Assembly: GCA_025355005.1 (NCBI GenBank)
Contig: JANXLV010000033.1
Span: forward strand, 1 to 64,000
Direction: 5' to 3'
DNA length: 64,000 bases
Origin: Myxococcales bacterium
GTDB lineage: Bacteria > Myxococcota_A > Polyangia > Polyangiales > Polyangiaceae
Numbering within the stretch: position 1 is the stretch's first letter; each line of letters starts with the position of its first letter. This document shows, in pieces, positions 49,097-56,911 of the stretch. The notes under the pieces were generated by a model. That model was not told where the DNA came from, ran no database searches, and worked only from the letters and a program-made list of their open reading frames with translations. Position numbers and translations under genes: made by a program.

Positions 49097-51679
49097 TCAT
49101 TCCTTGCCCTTCTTCACCGGGTACGGAATCGGGTTCTCCGCGTTGAAGCGGAAGCCGCGTGGCTTCATGGGGACGGCCAGGCCGTAGATCACCGTCTCGT
49201 CGTAGAAGGAGCGCGGCGGAGCGGCTGTGCCCGAGCGCGAGAACAGCACGGGCTCACCGCCCGCACGCGCGAGCACCACTGCATGCTTGCATCCTGCATG
49301 TTTCAACGCGTCGGCGAGCTTGTCGCTGTCGCCCTCAGCGATGAACACGCGACCGTCGTCAGCAAGGCCGAGCGCCGCGTGCGCGCCGTGCGCGGGGAAG
49401 CTCGTGTCGCCGTCGATGAGCAGCGGCACCTCCACCGCATCCGCATGCGCCGCTTGCGTGGATGCATCGAGCGTCGGGACGATCGTGAGCCGACCATCGG
49501 GTGACGCGACCAGCGCCGCATGCGCATCCGCGCCGGTCATGCGCAGCACGATCTTGCCGCTCGTCGTGAGGCCCAGCGGTGACTTGTCCTTCGACGTGCC
49601 CGCGCCGAGCGCGAACAACACGCGATGCGCGTCGTCTGAAGAGAGCTCTGCATCGCCGGTCTGTCCGGTCTTCGCGTCCGGCTCCGCCTTGCCCGCGCGA
49701 ATGCGGAAGCTCACGCGATCACGATCCATCGTGGTGACGCTCACGCCGCCGCCCTGCGCTTCCGCTCGGAAAATCGCGGGCATCCATGCAGGTGCGGGCT
49801 GCGCGCCGTCGTCGTGAGTCCACGTGAAGCCAGGCACCTCGGGCTGTGGATCGTGGAGCATCATGTAGAAGAAATCTTTCGGCGCGTACTCGATGTAGCG
49901 ATCCGGCGCGATGCCCATGAGCGGCGTGAGCAGCTCGCTCTTGTAGTTCTTGCCTTTGAGCTCCGTGATGTTCGCGAAGATGAGCCCGGTGTGGTGCGGG
50001 TTCATGTCCAGGTGCACGCCGTACACGCAGCCCGCCATTCGCATGCCCTTGCCGAGCGTGGGGCCGCTCACGTCCTCCGCCCATGCATAGATCAAATGAC
50101 CAGCCGCGTTCACGCAGATGCCCGTGCGCTCCGTCTGCATGCTGGTGCCCGGCAGGGTGAAGCCCCACTGCCATCGACCCATCGGATTGATCTTGTCGTT
50201 GTCGACGAGCGGATCGAGGTTCTGACGGAACGAGATGATGTCGTCCTTGGGGACGTCCTCGATACCACCGATCTCGGGCGTCTTGCCCCATGAGCCAAGG
50301 CCAATACGACCGTCCTTCAAGACGATGAGCGACGCTGCGCCGGGCTGCGGTGGAAGCAGCACGCGCTTCTTCACCATCATGCCGTAGAAGCCGTGCTCCG
50401 TCTTGAAGCCGCCGTTCATGGCCGCGGCGATGCGCGTGTAGATCTTCGGATCGCGCGGAATTCGCCCCGATCCAGGCGGTCCGGTGAGCGGCTTCGGATC
50501 TTCGGAGCCGGCCTCCATGTCGAGATCCAGCTGCCGCATGTCCATCGCCACGAGCAGGACCTTCGCGTCGGGGCGCTCCTCGTCCGGTCGCACGAACGCG
50601 TTGTAGAACGCGCTGGGCGCTTCCTTCACGCCGGGCTCCTGCGGTAGGTGCTTGAGCCACGGCATCTTGGGCACGGTCCACTCGCCCTCGCCCGGCTGCG
50701 CGTTCTTGAAGATGGGCCGCATGCGCGTGGGCGGCCAGTGCTCGGCCTCTGCCTCTGCTTCCTTCGTGTCCAGCACGGCCGCGGTGATCTTCTCCGGCGG
50801 CGCGGCGAGCTCGAAGTCGGACTTGCTCGAGAGCGCGTGCAGCTCCATGTCCTTCAGCGCCGCGCGTGCACCGAACGTCTTCTCTTCCAGCCACGCGATG
50901 GGCGCGGGCCCGATCCACGGAACGGCGCGCGCGCTGTCGACCGCCCAGAACACGAGGCGCTTCGGCAGATGTCGCGCGGGCTGCGCTGCAAGACCTGGCG
51001 CCTGCGTCGTGAGCTCACCGTGCAGATCGAGCCGCGCGGTGCGCACGGAGTCCGGCGAGTCGTCCGCAAGCGTGATCTCGAGCGCGCTCTCCGTGAGGTG
51101 TAGGCCCACGTGCTTCGCGGGCTGATCGAGCGTCACGTCGTAGCGAGCGATGCCCTCACCCGAGCCGGTCTGCTGGATGTTGGTCACGTACGAAGTCGCA
51201 CGATCCAGCGATTTTTCAGCCAAATTCTGCTCACCCTCGCCGCGAAGGTCGAGCAACGTGACGCTCTGCGCGCGACCGAACGCGTACGTGGTGAACGCGG
51301 CCTGCATCCCGGACACGATGAGCTCCGTGTCGTCGCCCAGCTCCGTGCCGGTGAGGTCGTGCACGGACACGATGTCGATCGGATGACCTTCCGGAGAGAC
51401 GCGAACGGTGGCGCGCCAGAGATCGCGCGGCGCCTCCGCCTTTGGTCGGGCAAGGAAGAGCACGTTGCGCCCCGACGTGGTGTCGTGGATCGCGCCCTCG
51501 CTTGGCTCCCATCGAATGTCTTCGGGTGCCACCACCTGGCCGGTCACATCCGCGAGTGACTTCGCGAGCGTCGCGACGTCGCTACCTGGTGTTCGCCGCG
51601 AGGCAATGGAGACGACGAGGCCCACGGCGCCGCACGCGCAGAGGAACGGGACCTTGCGCGCGAGGCCGGGAACAATCAT
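49097..51679 (-). CDS. Membrane-anchored protein with NAGPA-like (phosphodiester glycosidase) domain
   Basis: 860 residues from the ATG at 51679, inside an ATGA overlap with the upstream RluA-family gene. A signal anchor (FLCACGAVGLVVSIA) begins near residue 12. The N-terminal 350 residues are beta-rich without a known family. The central part has AAMNGGFKTEHGFYGMMV, ASLIVLKDGRIGLGSWG and AGCVYGVHLDMNPHHTGLIF, which follow the order of NAGPA-like domains that cleave phosphodiester-linked sugars. The usual closing Asp-Gly-Gly motif is replaced by VHLDMNPHH. A C-terminal beta domain ends NPIPYPVKKGKE. The substrate is unknown; the assignment is moderate. Confidence 0.8.
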   Translation of the reverse strand: MIVPGLARKVPFLCACGAVGLVVSIASRRTPGSDVATLAKSLADVTGQVVAPEDIRWEPSEGAIHDTTSGRNVLFLARPKAEAPRDLWRATVRVSPEGHPIDIVSVHDLTGTELGDDTELIVSGMQAAFTTYAFGRAQSVTLLDLRGEGEQNLAEKSLDRATSYVTNIQQTGSGEGIARYDVTLDQPAKHVGLHLTESALEITLADDSPDSVRTARLDLHGELTTQAPGLAAQPARHLPKRLVFWAVDSARAVPWIGPAPIAWLEEKTFGARAALKDMELHALSSKSDFELAAPPEKITAAVLDTKEAEAEAEHWPPTRMRPIFKNAQPGEGEWTVPKMPWLKHLPQEPGVKEAPSAFYNAFVRPDEERPDAKVLLVAMDMRQLDLDMEAGSEDPKPLTGPPGSGRIPRDPKIYTRIAAAMNGGFKTEHGFYGMMVKKRVLLPPQPGAASLIVLKDGRIGLGSWGKTPEIGGIEDVPKDDIISFRQNLDPLVDNDKINPMGRWQWGFTLPGTSMQTERTGICVNAAGHLIYAWAEDVSGPTLGKGMRMAGCVYGVHLDMNPHHTGLIFANITELKGKNYKSELLTPLMGIAPDRYIEYAPKDFFYMMLHDPQPEVPGFTWTHDDGAQPAPAWMPAIFRAEAQGGGVSVTTMDRDRVSFRIRAGKAEPDAKTGQTGDAELSSDDAHRVLFALGAGTSKDKSPLGLTTSGKIVLRMTGADAHAALVASPDGRLTIVPTLDASTQAAHADAVEVPLLIDGDTSFPAHGAHAALGLADDGRVFIAEGDSDKLADALKHAGCKHAVVLARAGGEPVLFSRSGTAAPPRSFYDETVIYGLAVPMKPRGFRFNAENPIPYPVKKGKE

Positions 51680-52605
51680 CCAGAGACCAGATCGACGAGC
51701 TCCTTGGGGATCTCGCTCGACACGTCGAAGCGGAAGGCTGGGTCCGAGCACTCCCAACGAACGCGCGAGGCGTGGAGCGCATGCCGAGAAAGTCCCGTGA
51801 CCTCGGGTCCGCCATAGAGCTTGTCGCCGACCAGCGGGTGGTCGATCGCCGCAAAATGCGCGCGGATCTGGTGCCGAAGCGCCTTCTTGATGCGTACCTC
51901 GACCAGGGCGAAGCGGGGGCCGCGCTCTTTCACTTCGTACTCGGTGAGCGCGGGCCGCGGCTCGTTCCGCATGACGTCGCGCGGGTGGATGCACGGGTAG
52001 ACGCGTCGCTTGTCCTTCGGGTGATTCGCGATGGGAAACTCGATGGTGCCTTCGTCGGGCAGGCCTTCGCTCTCGCACACCACCACGTAGGTCTTCTCGA
52101 TCTTCTCGCTCTTCAGCGCGGCGGCGAGCTCCTCGAACGCGTCCGTGTTGCGCGCGACGACCAGCACCCCCGATGTGTCGGTGTCCAGGCGGTGCACCAG
52201 CCCTGGCTCGCGCGGTGAATAGCCGACGCCCGCGAGCTCCGGATAGTGACCGAGCAGCGCGTTCGCGAGCGTGCCCATCTCCCCCGCGCGCAGCGGCGCA
52301 GTGGGCATACCGGCCGGCTTCTCCACGACGAGGATCTCCTTCGATTCGTGGAGGACGGTGAGCTTTGCCTTCGGATCGGCCTCGCACTCGGCGTCGCCTG
52401 CCTTCACGTCGGACGGGATGATCGTGATCACATCGCCCTCGTTGACGATGCCGCCCTTCGGCAAGATGAACCCGTTCACGCGGATCTTCCGGTCGATGAT
52501 CGCGTTCTTCACCTTCGCGCGCGACGCGCCCGGCCACAGCGCGACCACGGCTTTGTCGAGCCGCGCGCCAGCGAGCTCCGCGTCTACCTTGCGTTCCTCG
52601 GACAT
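51676..52605 (-). CDS. RluA-family rRNA/tRNA pseudouridine synthase
   Basis: 309 residues from the ATG at 52605. The N-terminal S4 RNA-binding domain is AGARLDKAVVALWPGASRAKVKN with KIRVNGFILPKG. The catalytic domain has EILVVEKPAGMPTAP and the active-site motif GLVHRLDTDTSGVLVVARN, whose Asp attacks the uridine. HQIRAHFAAIDHPLVGDKLYGG closes it, typical of RluC/RluD-type enzymes. The exact target uridine cannot be read. No Shine-Dalgarno is seen; a TGCTAATCGC element lies 10 bases upstream. It overlaps the NAGPA-like gene by 4 bases. Confidence 0.93.
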   Translation of the reverse strand: MSEERKVDAELAGARLDKAVVALWPGASRAKVKNAIIDRKIRVNGFILPKGGIVNEGDVITIIPSDVKAGDAECEADPKAKLTVLHESKEILVVEKPAGMPTAPLRAGEMGTLANALLGHYPELAGVGYSPREPGLVHRLDTDTSGVLVVARNTDAFEELAAALKSEKIEKTYVVVCESEGLPDEGTIEFPIANHPKDKRRVYPCIHPRDVMRNEPRPALTEYEVKERGPRFALVEVRIKKALRHQIRAHFAAIDHPLVGDKLYGGPEVTGLSRHALHASRVRWECSDPAFRFDVSSEIPKELVDLVSG

Positions 52606-52713
52606 TGGAGGACAGCGATTAGCAAAGAATCCGGCCAGACTGGAGGATTTGGACCTGCGCCCCTCTCTCTCCGTACTTGACGTGAAGGCCAGAAGCGGAG
52701 ACCTTGCGCCCGC

Positions 52714-53460
52714 ATGTGCTGGAACGGACAAGCAAGCGCGGCGATCGCCGCAGCGGGGCTCACGAGCGCGTACTTCCTTCGCAAGAAGGGCGAGCCGAAG
52801 GAGATCTACCTCCCGACGGCCTACTTCGTGTGCATGGAGGCTCTCCAGGCGGTCACATATCTCGTCGTCGGGCAGTGCGGCACCACGATGAACACGTGGC
52901 TCACGCACCTCGCGGTCGCGCACATCTCGTTTCAACCGATCTTCATCAACATGCTCGGCATGGAGTTCATCGACAAGGCAGTGAAGCAACGGATCCAGAA
53001 ATGGGTCTACCTCTTCGCTGGCGTCGTTGGGTTGCTCTGCCTCGCGCGGCTCCTGCCGGTAAGCGCGATGGGCCAGTGCGAGCTGGGCACGCCGCTCTGC
53101 AGCCACGTGGAGACCTGCGCATACCGCGGTCACTGGCACATCGGCTGGCACGTCCTCTTGAACGGCTTCAACGAGCGCTGGGTGTTTTACCTGGTCGCGG
53201 CGTTCGTGCTGCCCATCGCCTACGGCTCGTGGAAGTGGTCCGCGTACCACTTCTTCGTCGGGCCGTTCCTCGCAGCGCTCACCACGGCGGACGTGAACGA
53301 GCGTCCCGCCGTCTGGTGCCTCTTCTCCACGTGCATCATCGCGCTGCTCGTGAACACGCGCGTCCGCAACTACATCTACGTGAAGAAATGGCCGCTCTGG
53401 AGCGTCCTCGCGCCAGCACGCAGCCCCGCACCGATCGCGCCTCCACCTCCGGAGACCTGA
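52714..53460 (+). CDS. DUF5765-like multi-pass membrane protein
   Basis: 248 residues with about seven hydrophobic segments. The N-terminus MCWNGQASAAIAAAGL is the MCWxxxAS signature of DUF5765 proteins, a family of unknown function. EALQAVTYLVVGQCG, HISFQPIFINMLGMEF and GSWKWSAYHFFVGPFLA are further conserved-looking blocks. Several cysteines (QCELGTPLCSHVETC) may lie in an outside loop. It diverges from the RluA-type gene; its stop abuts the convergent gene at 53461. Confidence 0.85.
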   Translation: MCWNGQASAAIAAAGLTSAYFLRKKGEPKEIYLPTAYFVCMEALQAVTYLVVGQCGTTMNTWLTHLAVAHISFQPIFINMLGMEFIDKAVKQRIQKWVYLFAGVVGLLCLARLLPVSAMGQCELGTPLCSHVETCAYRGHWHIGWHVLLNGFNERWVFYLVAAFVLPIAYGSWKWSAYHFFVGPFLAALTTADVNERPAVWCLFSTCIIALLVNTRVRNYIYVKKWPLWSVLAPARSPAPIAPPPPET

Positions 53461-54387
53461 TCAGGTCTCGGCCCACGCGGACAGCTGCGCGACGTCTTCA
53501 TCGCGGAGGAATGGGCGGACCTCATCCAGTGCGCCCACACGCTGCCTCGACGCGCCAAGCTTGCGCGCGCTCTGCTTTGCCACGGCTGCCACGATCGGAT
53601 GGGGGCACTGCACCAGCGAGAGCAGATCAGGCAACAGCTCCTTCGCGGATAGCTCCGCGGCGATAGCGGCGGCGAATGCTCGTGGGTCGGCGTCGCGCGG
53701 CTCGCGTGAACGGAGCACGGAAGAGAGCTCCGAGAGCGCCTTGTCGGTCGCGATCATCGCGGTGGCGCTCCGATAGCCCAGCGGCGGCAGACCAAGGCGC
53801 TCGGTGCCCTCCGCGGAGCCGAGATACGCGCGCACGCTCCCCAGCAGCGGTTCGCAGTGCACGTCCGCAGGTCCCCCGCCATGCAGGTCCCCGTCCAGAT
53901 CGTACGCGACGGGGCGCGCTTGTTCGTCCGTGTAGTCGGGAAGGTACGCGAGCAGGCGATCGAGCGGCGGCGCGCCCGACGTGCGACCGGTGAAGGTCCT
54001 GCGCTCCGTCTCCACAGTGACGTCCGAGAAGAGCGTGGTGGCGGCCCCCGCATCCCGTCCGTGACGAGTTGTAACATGCACGCTTTTCACGGCAGCCCAG
54101 TAGAGGACGTGGGGGGCGGCCTCTTCTTCGATGAGCACGCCCCAGGGAACGATGGCCATCACCACGGGGCTTGTCGCCTTGGATGCCGAGAGCGAGCGCA
54201 GCACGAAGAGCGAGCCGCCAGCGGCCAGCGTCGCCAGGAGCAGTCCCTTGCCGGGCGCACCGGACAGCGACGAAGCGGAGAGCACCGCGCCGAACGACAG
54301 CGCCGACGCCCACGCCCCAAGACGCTCCGCCCGCGCATGGGAGAGACCCACGTAGCGAAAATCCGGAGCGGGGGCCAGCGTGCTCAC
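53461..54387 (-). CDS. Membrane protein with C-terminal helical domain, unknown function
   Basis: 308 residues from a GTG at 54387. Two adjacent membrane segments lie near residues 24-60 (LGAWASALSFGAVLSASSL and GLLLATLAAGGSLFVL). A beta-rich cytosolic part follows, like a PH-type domain (VPWGVLIEEEAAPHVLYWAAVKSVHV, TVETERRTFTG). The last 110 residues are helical (LPDLLSLVQCPHPIVAAVAKQSARKLG), HEAT-like. No family was recognised. It diverges from the zinc-ribbon kinase gene. Confidence 0.72.
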   Translation of the reverse strand: MSTLAPAPDFRYVGLSHARAERLGAWASALSFGAVLSASSLSGAPGKGLLLATLAAGGSLFVLRSLSASKATSPVVMAIVPWGVLIEEEAAPHVLYWAAVKSVHVTTRHGRDAGAATTLFSDVTVETERRTFTGRTSGAPPLDRLLAYLPDYTDEQARPVAYDLDGDLHGGGPADVHCEPLLGSVRAYLGSAEGTERLGLPPLGYRSATAMIATDKALSELSSVLRSREPRDADPRAFAAAIAAELSAKELLPDLLSLVQCPHPIVAAVAKQSARKLGASRQRVGALDEVRPFLRDEDVAQLSAWAET

Positions 54388-54443
54388 CCGTTCAAAATAG
54401 CACCGCAGCGCGAAAGCGTCGCTTCGGGCTTACCCGTTGTATC

Positions 54444-55655
54444 GTGGGGGTCGTGACGTGCGTTTCCTGTGCCAAGCCCATCGCGGATGGAGCGGTCATT
54501 TGTCCGCATTGCCGCGCATTGCAGCGGCAGGCGCCGGCGGAGATGGGGCCGGGCACGCACATCGAGCGCGGGGAGTCGCGCATCGTCGTGGAGAAGCGCA
54601 TCGGTTCCGGGGCGATGGGCAACGTGTTCTCTGGCTGGCAGTTCCATTCGCCCACGGGGCCGCACGCGGGCCTTGCGCCGGAGCTCGTGGCGCTGAAGCA
54701 GCTCCGGCGTGAGGTCCGGAAGAACGACGAGATCCGCGCCCTGTTCGAGAAGGAGGCGAAGGCGCTGTCGCTGCTCTCCCACCCGAACGTCGTGCGCTTT
54801 CTGGACCTGTTCGAGTGGACGCCCCCACCCGCCCGCGCAAAGACCGAGCCCGTCTCCATCGCAGAGCCGCCACGGACGGTGAAGAAGACGCTCCCCGCGC
54901 TGACGCTCGTCATGGAGTACGTGCTCGGTGACTCGCTCGATGCGGTCATCGCGCGCAACGTCGCGCGCGCACGGCTCGCGAACGTGCAGGGGTGTCTGTT
55001 GCCGGCGCGGGCGTTCCAGTACTTCGAGCAGCTCATCGGCGGACTGTCAGCGGCGCACGCGCGCGGCATCGTTCATCGCGACGTGAAGCCTTCCAACACG
55101 ATGATCCGGAAGGATGGTCTCGTGAAGCTGACGGACTTCGGGATCGCCTATTTTCAGCTGCCATCGGGCTCCACCGACGCGTCGGAGGCGCTCGCGCCCG
55201 GCACCGGCGCGTACATGTCGCCCGAGCAAGTGATGGGACTGCCGCTCGATGGCCGGAGTGACTTCTACTCCGCTGCGATTGTCCTCTACGAGATGCTCGC
55301 GGGCAGGCAGCCCTTCTCACCCGACGAACAAAACGAGCTCGGACTTCGCGTCGCGCAGGTGGAGACCGCGCCTCCGCCGATCCAGACGTTCGTGCCGGCC
55401 GCACCACCGGCGCTGTCCGCATTCTTCGCGCGTGCGCTCTCGAAGAGCGTCGCGCTGCGCTTTGCAACACCGACGGAGCTGGTGCAGGCTGCAGGCGCGG
55501 CGCTCGGATTCGCGCCGTCGCCCGGCTGGCAGATGCAGCGTGACTTCGCGACCGTCGCGGGAGGTTTTGCAGGCGGCGCCGACCCTCGCCTCAGGGCGCT
55601 TCGTGGGGCGGTCGAGCAGAGCTACCGGACGCAGGCGATGCAGATACCGCGCTGA
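54444..55655 (+). CDS. Soluble Ser/Thr protein kinase with N-terminal zinc ribbon
   Basis: 403 residues from a GTG at 54444; a GTG at 54453 is an alternative. Two CxxC pairs (CVSC at 6-9 and CPHC at 20-23) form a zinc ribbon. The kinase domain follows: Gly loop RIGSGAMGNVFSG, Lys85 in VALKQL, HRDVKPSNTMI with Asp213 and Asn218, DFG at 231-233, TGAYMSPEQVMG and PFSPDEQNEL. It lacks a membrane helix, so a cytosolic kinase is expected, perhaps regulated through the zinc ribbon. Its last 65 bases overlap the end of the convergent MFS gene. Confidence 0.9.
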   Translation: MGVVTCVSCAKPIADGAVICPHCRALQRQAPAEMGPGTHIERGESRIVVEKRIGSGAMGNVFSGWQFHSPTGPHAGLAPELVALKQLRREVRKNDEIRALFEKEAKALSLLSHPNVVRFLDLFEWTPPPARAKTEPVSIAEPPRTVKKTLPALTLVMEYVLGDSLDAVIARNVARARLANVQGCLLPARAFQYFEQLIGGLSAAHARGIVHRDVKPSNTMIRKDGLVKLTDFGIAYFQLPSGSTDASEALAPGTGAYMSPEQVMGLPLDGRSDFYSAAIVLYEMLAGRQPFSPDEQNELGLRVAQVETAPPPIQTFVPAAPPALSAFFARALSKSVALRFATPTELVQAAGAALGFAPSPGWQMQRDFATVAGGFAGGADPRLRALRGAVEQSYRTQAMQIPR

Positions 55656-56904
55656 CCACCGCCGCGCCGAGCGCTTCCTTGTCCGCGGCATCGCGGCGAC
55701 GAATGCGGCTCTCGATGACGAAGAGAAGCGGCGGGAGCGCGAACGAGACTGCGATCGAGATCGCCGCCACCGTGCCCATGCCCACAAGATCGTGCTCGGG
55801 GGTCTCCGACAGGATGCGGGACGCGCCGAACGCGCCGAACGCCGCCGCCATGTGCTGCACCGCGGACTGGACCGACGCGAAGCTCGCGCGCTCGTCGGGG
55901 CGGGGCACCTGCGTCGTCAGCGTGTTGCACGAGACGTTACGAAGCGAGCTCGCGAACATGAAGAACACGAACATGGGCAGCGGCGAAATGAGCGGCGGAA
56001 ACCGGGCAAAACCGATGAAGATGACCGTGGTCAGCGCCAGACTTCCGAGCGAGCCCACGCGCGCCGAACCGAACCCGTCGACGACGCGACCGATGAACGG
56101 TGTCGCGATGATGCTCACGGCTCCCCCAGCGGCGTAGAGCACGCCAAGGTGCTCGCGTGGGTAGTGCAGGTTGAAGAGCACGAACGCGCTGATGTTCGGG
56201 ATGAGGATGAAGCTGCCCAGCATCAGCGAGAACGTCATCGCGTACGAGACAAGCACGTCCGCCCGCCAGAGACCGCGCAGATGAGCGATTGCGCCGCCGT
56301 GGCCAGAGCCGAGATGAGAGGTCATCGGCGCGAGCAACACGCCGACACCTGCGGTGACGACGAGGCCCACCGCTGCGAGCGCAACGAACGGCGCGCGCCA
56401 ATCGAATCGATACGCGAGCTCCAGCCCGAGGGGCACGCCGAATACCGACGCGAGGCCGAACGCGACCATCACGATGCCCATCGCGCGACCGCGACGATGG
56501 GGTGGAACGACATCCGAGATGATTGAGTACGAGAGCGACGTTGCAGGCCCGCCGAACGCCCCTGCGATCACGCGTGCGAGCACGAGCGACCCGAATCCGC
56601 GCGCCTGGCTCCCCATGAACGTGCCGAGCACGAGGCCAGTCATGGCGACCAGCAGCGCCTTCTTTCGGTCGAAGCGGTCGAGGAAGAACGAGCCCGCGAG
56701 CCCCGCGATGCAGGCCGCTGCCGTATAGCTGCCGCCGATCGTGCCGAGCTCCGACACGGGGATGCCCAGCGACCTCGAGAAGTCGGGCCCGAGCGGCATC
56801 ACCATCATGAAGTCGATGATGTTGACCAGCTGGATGGCCGCGATCAGCAGTATCGTGAAGAGCTCACGGCGCGTGAGCTTGTCGTCTGCGCTGCGGTCGG
56901 GCAA
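55591..56904 (-). CDS. MFS transporter, 12-helix type
   Basis: 437 residues from a TTG at 56904, 7 bases after the upstream stop; no better start lies before the first helix. Features include ELFTILLIAAIQLVNIIDFMMVMPLG (helix 1), the loop DRFDRKKALLVAMTG (MFS motif A), PPHRRGRAMGIVM and a Gly-rich RVIAGAFGGP. The tail is Ala/Ser-rich. The substrate is unknown; relatives include drug and arabinose-type efflux proteins. It is downstream of the DUF4388/TPR gene and may be cotranscribed. Its 3' end overlaps the kinase gene at 54444-55655. Confidence 0.9.
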   Translation of the reverse strand: MPDRSADDKLTRRELFTILLIAAIQLVNIIDFMMVMPLGPDFSRSLGIPVSELGTIGGSYTAAACIAGLAGSFFLDRFDRKKALLVAMTGLVLGTFMGSQARGFGSLVLARVIAGAFGGPATSLSYSIISDVVPPHRRGRAMGIVMVAFGLASVFGVPLGLELAYRFDWRAPFVALAAVGLVVTAGVGVLLAPMTSHLGSGHGGAIAHLRGLWRADVLVSYAMTFSLMLGSFILIPNISAFVLFNLHYPREHLGVLYAAGGAVSIIATPFIGRVVDGFGSARVGSLGSLALTTVIFIGFARFPPLISPLPMFVFFMFASSLRNVSCNTLTTQVPRPDERASFASVQSAVQHMAAAFGAFGASRILSETPEHDLVGMGTVAAISIAVSFALPPLLFVIESRIRRRDAADKEALGAAVVSAVSASPASGSSARPPHEAP

Positions 56905-56911
56905 GGCGCAG

